From Promethearchaeota archaeon (GTDB lineage: Archaea > Asgardarchaeota > Lokiarchaeia > Sigyniarchaeales > SOKP01), in assembly GCA_016839705.1 (NCBI GenBank), contig JAEOTR010000041.1, positions 50,251 through 114,250 of the forward strand: 64,000 nucleotides of DNA, written 5' to 3'. Below the pieces are notes generated by a model, which made no database searches, was not told the origin of the DNA, and saw nothing but the letters and a program-made list of their open reading frames with translations. Position numbers and translations under genes: made by a program. This document shows positions 43,756-53,591 of this stretch, piece after piece. Each line of letters opens with the position of its first letter. Position 1 is the stretch's first letter.

Positions 43756-45027
43756 ATACTCACAAAAATTAAACATATATATAATAGCTATCCTAATGCT
43801 TTTAAAGTGCTGACTCTTGCCACGTTCATTGACATGCTTGGATCTTTTTTATTATATCCTTTTTATGCACTGTATGTAACCGAGCATTTTGGGGTGGGTA
43901 TGACTCATGTAGGAATTTTATTTTCAATTTTCTCGGTAGGAAATATATTTGGCGGTATAATCGGAGGTGCATTAGCCGACAAATATGGACGTCGTTTGAT
44001 GGTCCTGATAGGGTTGATTACAAGCGGAGTTGGAAGTATTTTTCTAGGATTCATCAATGAACTGAATTTATTTTTTATTTTTTCCGCATTATTAGGTTTG
44101 GTTGGCGCCTTTGGACGTCCTGCTCGACAAGCGATGGTGGCTGATCTACTTCCTGAGGGAAAACAAGCAGAAGGATTTGGAATACTACGTGTAGCTTTCA
44201 ATATTTCAGCTACAATCGGACCTATCCTTGGTGGATTTTTAGCCACCCAATCTTATATGTCTTTATTTATCGCAGATGCAGTGAGTAGTATAATTACGGC
44301 TATAATCGTATATCTCGTCATTCCGGAAACAAAACCTCAAACACATGATGATAAATCTGAAGAAACAGTAATGAAAACAATTATTGGATACAAAGAGGTG
44401 TTAAAGGACGGAACTTTTATTGTATTTATCTCTGTGTCTGCTCTTATGGTATTAGTATATATGCAAATGAATAGTACTTTGTCAGTATTCTTGCGGGATG
44501 TTCATGAATTTCCCGTGCAGAATTTTAGCTTATTATTAAGTATGAATGCGCTTATGGTGGTAGTATTTCAATTCTGGATAGCCAGAAAGATTTCAAAATA
44601 TGCTCCTATGAAGATGATGGCTTTTGGGACTCTTTTTTATATGGTTGGTTTTGGTATGTATGGTTTTGTTGCTGAGTCATATCTGTTTTTCATCGCTATG
44701 GCGATTATCACCATAGGCGAGATGATTGTGACACCTGTTGGACAAGCTGCGGCAGCTTCTTTTGCTCCTGAAGATAAACGAGGACGATACATGGCGGTTT
44801 ACAGTTTCCAGTGGACGATTCCTAATCTTTTTGGGATTCTAGTCGCTGGATTAGTTATGGAAAATCTTGGACCAAACTGGGTGTGGTATTTGGCGGGGAT
44901 CCTGAGTCTAATTTCAGTTGTAGGTTTTTGGTTACTTAATGTTGCTACAAAAAATCGCTTATTAAAAGAAGAGAAATCTTTGGATGAAGAAGACAAACTA
45001 ACTACTCTACCTCAAATACAATCTTAA
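43756..45027 (+). CDS. MFS transporter; AUA start likely
   Basis: A major-facilitator permease of about 12 transmembrane segments with the loop 2-3 signature GGALADKYGRRLMV. It resembles drug/efflux-type MFS proteins; substrate unknown. The first canonical start (GTG 43807) lies within the first helix region and would remove the SYPNAFKVLTLATFIDMLG context that precedes helix 1 in this family. Upstream the frame is open to a TAA at about 43732 and has no ATG, GTG or TTG. AUA 43756 lies seven bases after GGTGA (43744-43748) and gives 423 residues. The start is therefore inferred, the product is not in doubt. Confidence 0.88.
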   Translation: MLTKIKHIYNSYPNAFKVLTLATFIDMLGSFLLYPFYALYVTEHFGVGMTHVGILFSIFSVGNIFGGIIGGALADKYGRRLMVLIGLITSGVGSIFLGFINELNLFFIFSALLGLVGAFGRPARQAMVADLLPEGKQAEGFGILRVAFNISATIGPILGGFLATQSYMSLFIADAVSSIITAIIVYLVIPETKPQTHDDKSEETVMKTIIGYKEVLKDGTFIVFISVSALMVLVYMQMNSTLSVFLRDVHEFPVQNFSLLLSMNALMVVVFQFWIARKISKYAPMKMMAFGTLFYMVGFGMYGFVAESYLFFIAMAIITIGEMIVTPVGQAAAASFAPEDKRGRYMAVYSFQWTIPNLFGILVAGLVMENLGPNWVWYLAGILSLISVVGFWLLNVATKNRLLKEEKSLDEEDKLTTLPQIQS

Positions 45028-46150
45028 GATATTCATATTTAGAATTAAGTAATTTCAGAACATTTCCTGCAAATAACCTTAAATTTCGGACATGAAGAGG
45101 TTTTTCATCTTTTTGTTCTAGGAAGAATTCATGTAGCATATTTCTGGTTGCATCTGGACCATTTTTTTCGAGATATTGCATCCAGTGGATTGAGGTTCTA
45201 CAGATTTTTTCTAATTCTTCATCAGGATATTCATTTTTATCAAGAATTTTATTATGATACTTATCTAAAGCATTGTTTATCCGTTCTAAGTGATCAGCAA
45301 TACCTAATGAATAGCGACATAAACTAATTAAATTGGAAGTAATTCTAGAGTTTCTTGTGTTAGTGGCTGCTTCAAATGATTCCCAGACATCATTCCACTC
45401 ATCTTTATTTCTACCATTTAAACCATTATTAAAGAGCGCAACATTAATTATATCACTTAAATCAACATCATGCCCTCTTTTTAACTTCTTATTAAAAATC
45501 TCTTTTAATCTTGTTCCTTCCAGATAGCTTCCAGCACCAAAATCAAGTAATTGATTTAAATTATTTGCAGCACAAAGTGCTTCATATCTAGTTTCCCCTG
45601 TATCTGGGTTAACCCATGAAACCCTCTTCTCGAATTCTCCCGTTTCTTTGTTTTTAATCCAACCGCATTCTTTTAGCGCATGGTCTAAAACACTTATCTG
45701 AAAGCACCAAAAGTCGATATCATCAGTAAAGCGTTTTCTTCTCCAATCTCGGGATGTGTATTTGCCCAGGTAAAGCTTTAAAGTACCTCGCACCATAGCC
45801 TTTTTACCTTCCTTTAAAGCTTTTTTAGCATTGTCACAATATGGATTACTTGAATCATTTGAACAAGCAACAATATGGTTTAGAACATCTCTAGCTTCGG
45901 CAGCAACAATATCGCAAGGGATTTTCCCATCAGAGGGATAGGATCTTGAACCTCCATCTACAAACTTTTTAAATAACTCCAAGTCATCATCAGGAATGGT
46001 ATACCATGAATTGCTGAATAGCAATTTGCTGAATATATAATGCGTAAAACCATTTTCATCCACATTAGTTTTTTTAGTCAAAGGAGAAACATCTCTCAGT
46101 TTATCTCCTTTTTGAACAGCATCAGCTTTAGTATCCCAAATTGAAGTCAT
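45002..46150 (-). CDS. Unknown 382-aa protein with a nucleotidyltransferase-like motif
   Basis: A soluble protein, rich in charged and aromatic residues. Around residues 120-165 it reads GTLKLYLGKYTSRDWRRKRF then TDDIDFW and a helix DHALKECGW. This recalls the G...hR-x-T-x-D-I-D pattern of AbiEii-like nucleotidyltransferases, but the first glycine motif is imperfect. The rest is mostly helical without a known motif. Converges with the MFS gene (stop overlap of 26 bases). Roles such as toxin, tRNA modifier or housekeeping enzyme cannot be separated from sequence. Confidence 0.72.
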   Translation of the reverse strand: MTSIWDTKADAVQKGDKLRDVSPLTKKTNVDENGFTHYIFSKLLFSNSWYTIPDDDLELFKKFVDGGSRSYPSDGKIPCDIVAAEARDVLNHIVACSNDSSNPYCDNAKKALKEGKKAMVRGTLKLYLGKYTSRDWRRKRFTDDIDFWCFQISVLDHALKECGWIKNKETGEFEKRVSWVNPDTGETRYEALCAANNLNQLLDFGAGSYLEGTRLKEIFNKKLKRGHDVDLSDIINVALFNNGLNGRNKDEWNDVWESFEAATNTRNSRITSNLISLCRYSLGIADHLERINNALDKYHNKILDKNEYPDEELEKICRTSIHWMQYLEKNGPDATRNMLHEFFLEQKDEKPLHVRNLRLFAGNVLKLLNSKYEYLKIVFEVE

Positions 46151-46237
46151 ACGAGATAATATATTGCATGTAATTTTTAAAAATTATTAATTTAAAATAT
46201 AAAATCAATTAATAAGTATTGATTCTATTGATAATAT

Positions 46238-46918
46238 ATGAGTGATTTTTTTAATGTGAAATTATTTACGCCTTGGGATTCACTTAATTCAAAAAATCTA
46301 ACTCAAGTGAAGCTATTTTCATTACAAAATATTTTCAAATCATTTCCTGTAATAGAACCTCAGTTTTTTGATGATCTTCTCTCAAATTTGTATAAATTCA
46401 AACATTATTCATGGACTGAATGTATTAAAAGAATAGTTGGACCTTATGATGAAGATTATGATATCTCTAGCTTTAATTTTATTTGGGGTTATGATGACCA
46501 AAATCGGATATATCAATTCCTGTTTCAAAAAATCGAAGAAAAGGAGACGACTCAAGCAATATTGGCAGCTTTAGCACCACCAGAGCTAGGGAAATTATTT
46601 AAACAATATAAAGATGAAGCCATATTGCGTACATTGACTTTACTGAATAATCCAAAAAAAATGAAATTTGTAATGGTTTTAGCACCACAAGGAAAATCCA
46701 TTGCCGAAGAACAACAGTTACTTCAAGTGGGTAAAAAAGATCTGGAAAAATTGAAATTCAATGCCATGCTCAAGCAAATGCCTAACATAAAAGGACAGTG
46801 GTTTCCGGAGTATTCACCATGTTGTCCCAGTTGCAATAGGATTATCACAGAGATAAAAGGATTTAATGTTGGTCTTCTTAAATTAAAATGTCCTTATTGT
46901 GGGTATCAAACAAAGTAA
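46238..46918 (+). CDS. Unknown protein with C-terminal zinc ribbon
   Basis: A 226-residue protein. Residues 1-185 are alpha/beta with no recognised motif (PPELGKLFKQYKDEAILRTL in the middle). The C-terminal 40 residues contain CPSC and CPYC knuckles separated by about 24 residues, a zinc ribbon typical of nucleic-acid-binding or ribosome-associated archaeal proteins. It is divergent from the 382-residue unknown, with 87 bases between them; the two may share regulation. Confidence 0.72.
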   Translation: MSDFFNVKLFTPWDSLNSKNLTQVKLFSLQNIFKSFPVIEPQFFDDLLSNLYKFKHYSWTECIKRIVGPYDEDYDISSFNFIWGYDDQNRIYQFLFQKIEEKETTQAILAALAPPELGKLFKQYKDEAILRTLTLLNNPKKMKFVMVLAPQGKSIAEEQQLLQVGKKDLEKLKFNAMLKQMPNIKGQWFPEYSPCCPSCNRIITEIKGFNVGLLKLKCPYCGYQTK

Positions 46919-47001
46919 GGTAAACTTTAATAAGAATTTTTATTCAATAATTCGCTCTATAATTTATTAATAGAACTAATAAATATGGAAGTAATTCAAT
47001 T

Positions 47002-48537
47002 TTGTATGTTACAGCTTTAGATTTAGGAACATCAGGGTGTAGAACATTTATTTTCGATTTAGCTGGGACAATTATTGCTAGCGATTACCAAGAATGGGAA
47101 AGCTACTTTCCTTCCCCATCATATGTTGAACAAGATGCAAATATCTGGTGGGATTCTATCAAAAAAACAATTGAACGAGCAATTATAAAAAGTGGAATTG
47201 ATAAAACGGATATTGTAAGCCTTTCTGTAACCAATCAACGTGAAACTATTGTTCCTGTTGATAAAGAGGGTAATCCACTTCATAATGCTTTAGTCTGGCA
47301 AGATAGACGTACGATTGATCAAGTAGAATTTATTGAGAAGGTAGTAGGAATCGATAAAATCTATGAAATTACTGGGCTAACAATTGATCCCTATTTTTCA
47401 GCGACAAAAATCCTGTGGTTCAAAGATGTAAAACCAGAAATTTACAAAAATACTCATAAATTTCTCCTTGTTTCAGATTTTATTATTCATAAATTAACCG
47501 GAAATTTCTATACCGATTTCTCAAATGCATCACGAACGATGCTATTTGATATAAATAAATTGCAATATTCTGATCAAATTGCTTCTGATTTAGGGATTGA
47601 CTTGGATAAAATGCCAGATGCTTTAGAGAGTGGAGTTGACATCGGAGAAATTAATACTAATGAGACAGTATTTGATAAAAAAACATTAGTTGTAACTGGT
47701 GCTGGAGATCAGCAATCTGCAGCATTAGGAGTTGGAGTTGTTTCTCCAGGAGAAATTAAATGCACCACGGGAACGGGGAGCTTTATTTTAGCTTATCAAT
47801 CACACCCTAAATTTGATCCTGAGAAAAGAGTCTTATGTAGTTGTCATGCCATTCCAGGTGCTTGGGTACAAGAAGCAAGTATTTTTACAACTGGGGCCGT
47901 GTTAAGGTGGTTTAGGGATCAAATTGGATATGCAGAATGTGCTGCGGCTCAAGAAGGTCAAGATCCTTATAATTTAATTACTGCTGAAGCAGAAAAATCA
48001 TCTATTGGTGCGAATGGTTTACTTCTCATTCCCCATTTTGTTGGTTCTGGAGCACCTCATTGGAATCCACTTGCGAAGGGGATTATTTTTGGATTAGCAT
48101 TAGGACATGAACGTAAGGATCTTTATAGAGCCGTGCTTGAGGGTGTAGCCTTCGAAATACGAAAAAACATTGAAGTTTTCAAAGATTTAGGAATCGAACC
48201 AAATGAACTAATGCTAACTGGTGGGGGTTCTCGTTCTGATTTATGGAATCAAATTATTACAGATGTACTAGGAATCACCTGTGTTAGAAATGTTATTGAA
48301 GAATCAACCTCCCTAGGAGCTGCAATATTAGCTGCTTCAGGGGCAGGAATATTTCCTGATATAGCAAAAGCAGCAGAAAATTTATGCAAAGTTGATAAAA
48401 AATGGATTCCCAATGATGATCGACACAAATTCTACCAAAAATATTATGACTTCTCTTATGAAATATATGAAGTGCTAAATAGCAAAAATCTATACAAGAA
48501 ATATAATGATATTATTCTACACAAAGATTTTGAGTAA
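47002..48537 (+). CDS. FGGY-family carbohydrate kinase, glycerol kinase-like
   Basis: A 511-residue sugar/polyol kinase starting at TTG 47002 (next residues YVTALDLGTSGCRTFIFD, the first phosphate-binding loop). The N-terminal half has SVTNQRETIVPVD and LVWQDRRT, typical of glycerol kinases. The C-terminal half has GAGDQQSAALGVGVVSPGEI, TTGTGSFIL and LMLTGGGSRSDLWNQII, which also occur in xylulokinases. Glycerol is the most likely substrate. No transporter or dehydrogenase for a matching pathway adjoins it. Confidence 0.85.
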   Translation: MYVTALDLGTSGCRTFIFDLAGTIIASDYQEWESYFPSPSYVEQDANIWWDSIKKTIERAIIKSGIDKTDIVSLSVTNQRETIVPVDKEGNPLHNALVWQDRRTIDQVEFIEKVVGIDKIYEITGLTIDPYFSATKILWFKDVKPEIYKNTHKFLLVSDFIIHKLTGNFYTDFSNASRTMLFDINKLQYSDQIASDLGIDLDKMPDALESGVDIGEINTNETVFDKKTLVVTGAGDQQSAALGVGVVSPGEIKCTTGTGSFILAYQSHPKFDPEKRVLCSCHAIPGAWVQEASIFTTGAVLRWFRDQIGYAECAAAQEGQDPYNLITAEAEKSSIGANGLLLIPHFVGSGAPHWNPLAKGIIFGLALGHERKDLYRAVLEGVAFEIRKNIEVFKDLGIEPNELMLTGGGSRSDLWNQIITDVLGITCVRNVIEESTSLGAAILAASGAGIFPDIAKAAENLCKVDKKWIPNDDRHKFYQKYYDFSYEIYEVLNSKNLYKKYNDIILHKDFE

Positions 48538-48630
48538 GTTCAGAAATTATCTCATAATAATCAATTTTATATATTTTAAATGTTATTCTTTCTTTAATTA
48601 AAACTACTTTCAGAGCAGAAAAAGAAAGAA

Positions 48631-49248
48631 GTGATTGAAATGGGATATGAATCTTCAAGTATTACTAAAGAATATAGGAAAAGTCAGAGATTTATAGCTT
48701 TAACATTCTTTATAATAATAGTTATTGCAAGTATAGTTACTCTGGGGGGAGTTGTTTGGACTTTTGCAGACATTTTTATCGGTACAACAGGAAAATGGGT
48801 TGCATTTCTTGGACTTAACTTAGGATATCAGATAGCTATTATTGGTGGGCTTCTAGCTGGGATGTTTTTCTTACTCGTTTTTTTCTTTGGATTATTTAAA
48901 AAAACTTCAAAGTCATTAATCCATTTTATATATAAAAAAAGGGAGCTTGAAGAAAAATATAAAAATCGAATGGATGTAAAAATTGCAGCATGGGGTTTAT
49001 TAATTAGTTTAATTGGTATTATTATCGGAGTTATTTTTGCAATTATCTTAGATATTTTTGCAAGTTCCTCGGGAGATCCATCAACTATAATGACTTTTTT
49101 GGGCAGTACTGGTCCTCGAGTGCTATTTATTGGAATTGGACTCTTTTTAATCGTTGGCATTGCCCTTTTTATGATTTATTTTTGGAAGAATGGGTATTAC
49201 CTGATATTAAGAATTTTGGGTGGCTTAGAAAAAGAAAAAAAGGATTAA
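48631..49248 (+). CDS. Four-helix membrane protein of unknown function
   Basis: A 205-residue integral membrane protein with four hydrophobic segments (about 22-45, 67-92, 120-150 and 165-190) and short basic loops. No transporter or enzyme motif is seen. Start GTG 48631 or ATG 48640 (MGYESSSITKEYRKS). It is not recognisable as an ECF S component, although that would be about the right size. A T-run terminator follows. Confidence 0.7.
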   Translation: MIEMGYESSSITKEYRKSQRFIALTFFIIIVIASIVTLGGVVWTFADIFIGTTGKWVAFLGLNLGYQIAIIGGLLAGMFFLLVFFFGLFKKTSKSLIHFIYKKRELEEKYKNRMDVKIAAWGLLISLIGIIIGVIFAIILDIFASSSGDPSTIMTFLGSTGPRVLFIGIGLFLIVGIALFMIYFWKNGYYLILRILGGLEKEKKD

Positions 49249-49271
49249 TTTAACAGAAACCTTAAATTTAC

Positions 49272-49281
49272 TTTTTTTTTT
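49272..49281 (+). terminator. Oligo-T terminator
   Basis: Ten T bases shortly after the membrane-protein stop and before the herA-like gene, the usual form of an archaeal terminator. A second T-run lies near 49312-49319. Confidence 0.55.
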
Positions 49282-49383
49282 GGTTAAATTAGAAATTTTC
49301 TGCCCTTATCTTTTTTTTATGTAAAAAACATCTCTAATACACTCAAACCATTATCATGAATCAAGCGTCGCCAAGTAAAGAAT

Positions 49384-50910
49384 ATGGCTATTAAAATTGG
49401 AACTGTGTTTAATTTTCTTCAATTACCTGATGTCTCACAGTTCCCTTTCGTTATCAGTAAAAGAAACGATGACACTTTTATTCAAAAAGGATTATTTGTC
49501 TATACATATTCTAATGAGGGATTCCTAATCGGCATTATTGAACGAATTGCTCTTTTAAATGAATACTTTACTGATGCCTTAACAATTAAAGCCTACAATA
49601 ACAATAACAATCCAAATATATTAAAAGGATTATTCCCAAGTGAGGATTTCGAATTCGCGATTGGTATTGTAAAATGTCTAGGAATAATAAAGTTCGAGGA
49701 TGATTCTGAAAGGGAAATTAAGAAGATTTTAAGAATGACTTATCCCGCTAGTCCTGGAAGAGACGTCTATATTCTTGAAGAAATCCTCCTTAATCAATTC
49801 ATTGGGTTTTCTAGAGAAGATGGGTTAGAAGTAGGTAAGGTTAAAGTTTGCACCATGGATGCAAAAATTAATATGAATAGGTTATTGAATAAACATTTTG
49901 CAATTCTTTCTATTTCTGGTGGTGGAAAAAGTTACCTTACATCAGTTCTCATTGAAGAATTATTAACAAGGGACGAGGAATATGGCACTCCCGCGATAAT
50001 ACTTTTTGATGTGCATGGTGAATATCTATATTTAAAGCAAACACCGGAATTACAAGACAGAGTAAGAATTCAAGATGTTTCCTATTTTCAAATAGCAGTC
50101 CCTAAAATGTCAGCATACTCCTTTAAAAAATATCAAGAAGACATTTCACCCGTTCAAGTACGAGAATTATCAAAATATATCAAAAAATTGAGGAAAAGGG
50201 ATGACAAGAAAGGACATTATGCCATAAGTGATATTATTAATCAAATTGAGGACGAATCTGATGGAAATAAAAGTACACGCCAAGCTTTAATAGGTTGGTT
50301 ATCTGATCTTGAACGTTTGACTTTATTTGGCTCTCAAGAAAATCCTACATTAGATAAAATAATTGAAAAACAAAAAATAACTATTTTTAATCTTCAAAAA
50401 GAGATAAGTATCAGAAAGAAGCAAATTATTCTAGACTACATTTGCGATCGATTATTTAAATTAAGAAGAATGGATAAAATTCCCCCATTTTTGCTTATTG
50501 TTGAAGAAGCCCATCAGTTTTGTCCTGAGGCTGCTCATTCTAAAGCAATTTCGAAACCTATAATTGAAATGATTGCAAGGGAGGGGAGAAAATTCATGGC
50601 ATGTTTATGTCTCATTAGTCAAAGACCTAAAAGATTAAGTACCACAGCCCTTTCTCAATGTAATTCAAAAATGGTATTAAATATAAAAAATCCTTATGAT
50701 TTAAAGCATCTTATGGATAGTTCTGAAGCAATCACCAAAGAATATGCCACAATGATTTCAAGTCTAGGGGTAGGTGAAATGTTACTAATGGGGAATGCGG
50801 TAAATTATCCTGTTTTTATTGACATAAGAGAAAGAAGATATAAATCTGTAACAGATAAAATATCACTATCTCAGGTTTGTTTGAGTTGGGATAAAAAACA
50901 ACTAAATTAA
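49384..50910 (+). CDS. herA: HerA-like DNA-translocating ATPase
   Basis: A 508-residue P-loop ATPase of the HerA/FtsK class. An N-terminal HAS-barrel region (about 1-150) precedes Walker A ISGGGKSYL (about 178-186), Walker B FLLIVEEAHQFCPEA (about 371-385), and the arginine-finger/sensor region ISQRPKRLSTTALSQCNSKMVL. HerA hexamers work with the nuclease NurA and Mre11-Rad50 in end resection. None of those partner genes is present in the window, so this may be a paralogue with another role. It converges with a small wHTH gene (9-base overlap). Confidence 0.85.
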   Translation: MAIKIGTVFNFLQLPDVSQFPFVISKRNDDTFIQKGLFVYTYSNEGFLIGIIERIALLNEYFTDALTIKAYNNNNNPNILKGLFPSEDFEFAIGIVKCLGIIKFEDDSEREIKKILRMTYPASPGRDVYILEEILLNQFIGFSREDGLEVGKVKVCTMDAKINMNRLLNKHFAILSISGGGKSYLTSVLIEELLTRDEEYGTPAIILFDVHGEYLYLKQTPELQDRVRIQDVSYFQIAVPKMSAYSFKKYQEDISPVQVRELSKYIKKLRKRDDKKGHYAISDIINQIEDESDGNKSTRQALIGWLSDLERLTLFGSQENPTLDKIIEKQKITIFNLQKEISIRKKQIILDYICDRLFKLRRMDKIPPFLLIVEEAHQFCPEAAHSKAISKPIIEMIAREGRKFMACLCLISQRPKRLSTTALSQCNSKMVLNIKNPYDLKHLMDSSEAITKEYATMISSLGVGEMLLMGNAVNYPVFIDIRERRYKSVTDKISLSQVCLSWDKKQLN

Positions 50911-51183
50911 ATCTCTAGTAAGTTCTTCCCTTATCACTTTGTTACGCTTATTAAACACAATCATTTTTTTATTCTTAGATACGCGAAACACATTGATTAT
51001 TCCCATACTCTCCATTTTCATGAATAATTCTTCTAAAAGTAAATAATTAACATGTGGGAATTCTTTCCTTAAGAGCTCTTCAAGACGTTTATCCAAGATT
51101 TCTCCCTTGTTTTTAATTAAGAGATCCATAATTGAATTTATAATCGGTTTTTTATTCCAACGACTAGATTCGATATTAATCAC
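50902..51183 (-). CDS. Small winged-helix-like protein
   Basis: A 93-residue protein whose predicted pattern (helix KPIINSIMDLLI, helix LDKRLEELLRKEF, helix YLLLEELFMKMESMG, then strands INVFRVSKNKKMIVF) fits a winged helix. It could bind DNA or act as a protein-interaction wing. No named family is recognised. Its 3' end overlaps the herA-like gene on the opposite strand, and it lies upstream of nothing on its own strand. Confidence 0.6.
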   Translation of the reverse strand: MINIESSRWNKKPIINSIMDLLIKNKGEILDKRLEELLRKEFPHVNYLLLEELFMKMESMGIINVFRVSKNKKMIVFNKRNKVIREELTRDLI

Positions 51184-51258
51184 CTGATGAATTTATTTAA
51201 AATTGGGTTTATTTAATCTACATTTGATAGTATTTTCTTTCTAAATAATATTATGTCC

Positions 51259-53502
51259 TTATACAAATAGTCTATCTTCTTTCTTTTCTTCTATTCTTCT
51301 ACTTTTTAATTTTTCACCGAATTTTTCATACCAATCAATTATTTCTTTTGTCATCGTAGGATGCATATCTTTTCTGGATTCTTTGAAATGATCTTCTGTA
51401 ACTTTTCTTGCTCTAATATTTTCTCGAAGCGCTAACATCGCAGCTTCACGGCACCATGTTTCTAAATCCGCACCAGAAAATCCCTCGGTTAACTCAGTTA
51501 ATTTTTCAATGCTTATATTCGTGGCTAGAGGCATTTGCTTTGTGAATATTTTAAGGATTTCAATTTTTGCTTTATGATCTGGGGGAGGAACCAACAAAAT
51601 ACGATCAATTCTTCCAGGTCTAATCAGTGCAGGATCTAAAATATCAGGGCGATTAGTTGCAGCTATCACGACGATATCTTTCATTACTTCTAATCCATCT
51701 AATTCTGTTAAAAATTGAGATAATACTTTTTCTGATACTCCTGAATCAGATGTATATCTTCCACGACTTGGTGCTATTGAATCGAATTCATCAAAAAAGA
51801 TAATACATGGCGCTGCCATTTTAGCTTTTCTAAATACTTCTCTTATGGCTTTTTCACTTTCCCCGACCCATTTAGAAAGAAGTTCTGGTCCCTTTATTGA
51901 TATAAAATTCGCTTTACTTTCTGTAGCAACTGCCCTTGCAAGTAAAGTTTTACCACATCCAGGAGGTCCATATAACAAAATCCCTTTCGGAGGTGATATT
52001 CCCATACGGGTAAATATAGTTGGATGAGACAGTGGCCATTCTACAGCCTCAACTAATCGTTGTTTTAATTCTTCTAACCCTCCTACTTGATCCCAGGTTA
52101 CATTTGGAACTTCGACGAATACTTCTCTTATTCCAGAGGGTAATACCTCTTTTAAGGCAGAATCGAAATCATTTTGAGTTACCTCAATTTGCTCTAAAAG
52201 CTCTGGATCAATAATCTCTGATTCTAAATCTATGTGGGGTAAATATCTTCTTAATGCTGCCATCGCAGCCTCTCGAGATACAGCAGATATATCTGCCCCA
52301 ACAAACCCATGAGTTATTTTTGAAAATTGTTTTAATGAAATTGTCTTATCTAAGGGCATATTACGTGTATGAATTTGAAAAATCTCTAACCTTCCCTTTT
52401 CATTTGGTACTTTTATCTCAATTTCACGATCAAATCTCCCAGGTCTCCTTAAAGCAGGATCCAAGGAATTTGGTCTATTGGTTGCCCCAATGACAATAAC
52501 CTTACCCCTTCCATGCAAACCGTCCATTAAGGCCAAAAGCTGAGCAACTACTCGACGTTCTACCTCTCCAGTAACAGTTTCTCTTTTTGGAGCAATAGCA
52601 TCTATTTCATCAATAAAGATAATAGATGGGCTTTTTTCTTCAGCTTCAATAAAAAGCTTTCGTAGTTTTTTCTCAGATTCGCCGTAAAATTTGCTCATAA
52701 CTTCTGGTCCATTTATTGATATAAAATGTGCTTCACTCTCATTAGCAACAGCTTTAGCGAGTAAAGTCTTCCCACAACCGGGTGGTCCTCTTAACAATAC
52801 CCCTTTTGGAGGATCTATTCCTAGTCGTTTAAATAAAGAAGGATGTCTCAAAGGCAATTCAACCATTTCTCTAACACGTTGGATTTCCCTATCCAGACCA
52901 CCAACATCTTCATATGTAATATAACCAACACCAGTTTCAACATCTTCGGTAACTTTTTCACTAATGTTGAGAACGGTTTCTGGTTTTATTATGCACACAA
53001 CGTTTGGTCTCATACTAATTACTTTAAAGGTAATCTCTCTGCTGATCCCTAAAGAAATGAATACAAAATCATCAACTGTTATCGGATAGTTAGTTAACTT
53101 TCTTTTGACAAAACTTTCGAATCGGGGAGTATTTCTTAATTTCACGCTTGATGGTGCTAAAACTATATTTTGCGCAACCTCTGCTTTTACTTTGCGAATT
53201 TCCACTGTATCATCTATTCTTGTTCCTGTGTTCTTCTGTAATCTTGAGTCAACACGAACAATTCCTAAACCATTATCTTGAGGATAACTTGGCCATGCAA
53301 TCCCTGCACTCTGTTTCTTACCAATGACCTCAATGTGATCACCAGTTTGAATATTTAATTTTTCCATTGTCTTTTGGTCAATTCTTATTATACTCTTCCC
53401 AATATCTCTCTTTTTGGCTTTTTGGACTCTTAAAACGACACTAGGGGCTTTATTTTCCCCATTCTCAATGTCTTTATCCTCTTTATTGTCTTTCGACGAC
53501 AT
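51259..53502 (-). CDS. cdc48: CDC48/VAT-type AAA+ ATPase
   Basis: A 747-residue p97 homologue. N-terminal double-psi barrel and beta-clam domain (1-190), then D1 with [18 protein letters not shown] and [16 protein letters not shown], then D2 with [19 protein letters not shown] and [15 protein letters not shown]. It unfolds proteins, probably feeding the 20S proteasome (psmA here) or other proteases. The C-terminal tail [13 protein letters not shown] ends with a hydrophobic residue pattern compatible with docking on the proteasome (inference). Monocistronic. Confidence 0.97.
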   Translation of the reverse strand: MSSKDNKEDKDIENGENKAPSVVLRVQKAKKRDIGKSIIRIDQKTMEKLNIQTGDHIEVIGKKQSAGIAWPSYPQDNGLGIVRVDSRLQKNTGTRIDDTVEIRKVKAEVAQNIVLAPSSVKLRNTPRFESFVKRKLTNYPITVDDFVFISLGISREITFKVISMRPNVVCIIKPETVLNISEKVTEDVETGVGYITYEDVGGLDREIQRVREMVELPLRHPSLFKRLGIDPPKGVLLRGPPGCGKTLLAKAVANESEAHFISINGPEVMSKFYGESEKKLRKLFIEAEEKSPSIIFIDEIDAIAPKRETVTGEVERRVVAQLLALMDGLHGRGKVIVIGATNRPNSLDPALRRPGRFDREIEIKVPNEKGRLEIFQIHTRNMPLDKTISLKQFSKITHGFVGADISAVSREAAMAALRRYLPHIDLESEIIDPELLEQIEVTQNDFDSALKEVLPSGIREVFVEVPNVTWDQVGGLEELKQRLVEAVEWPLSHPTIFTRMGISPPKGILLYGPPGCGKTLLARAVATESKANFISIKGPELLSKWVGESEKAIREVFRKAKMAAPCIIFFDEFDSIAPSRGRYTSDSGVSEKVLSQFLTELDGLEVMKDIVVIAATNRPDILDPALIRPGRIDRILLVPPPDHKAKIEILKIFTKQMPLATNISIEKLTELTEGFSGADLETWCREAAMLALRENIRARKVTEDHFKESRKDMHPTMTKEIIDWYEKFGEKLKSRRIEEKKEDRLFV

Positions 53503-53591
53503 AATATTTCAATTATTAGTAAATACTTTTCAACTAAGATTTTAAATTAATAATTCTGTAAAAATTTTTCTATTTTTTTTTAAGCGATTCC

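Noticed and set aside
48631..49248. Membrane protein as the missing ECF S component
   Set aside because: Only four clear helices and no S-component features; it is also 14 kb from the ECF genes.
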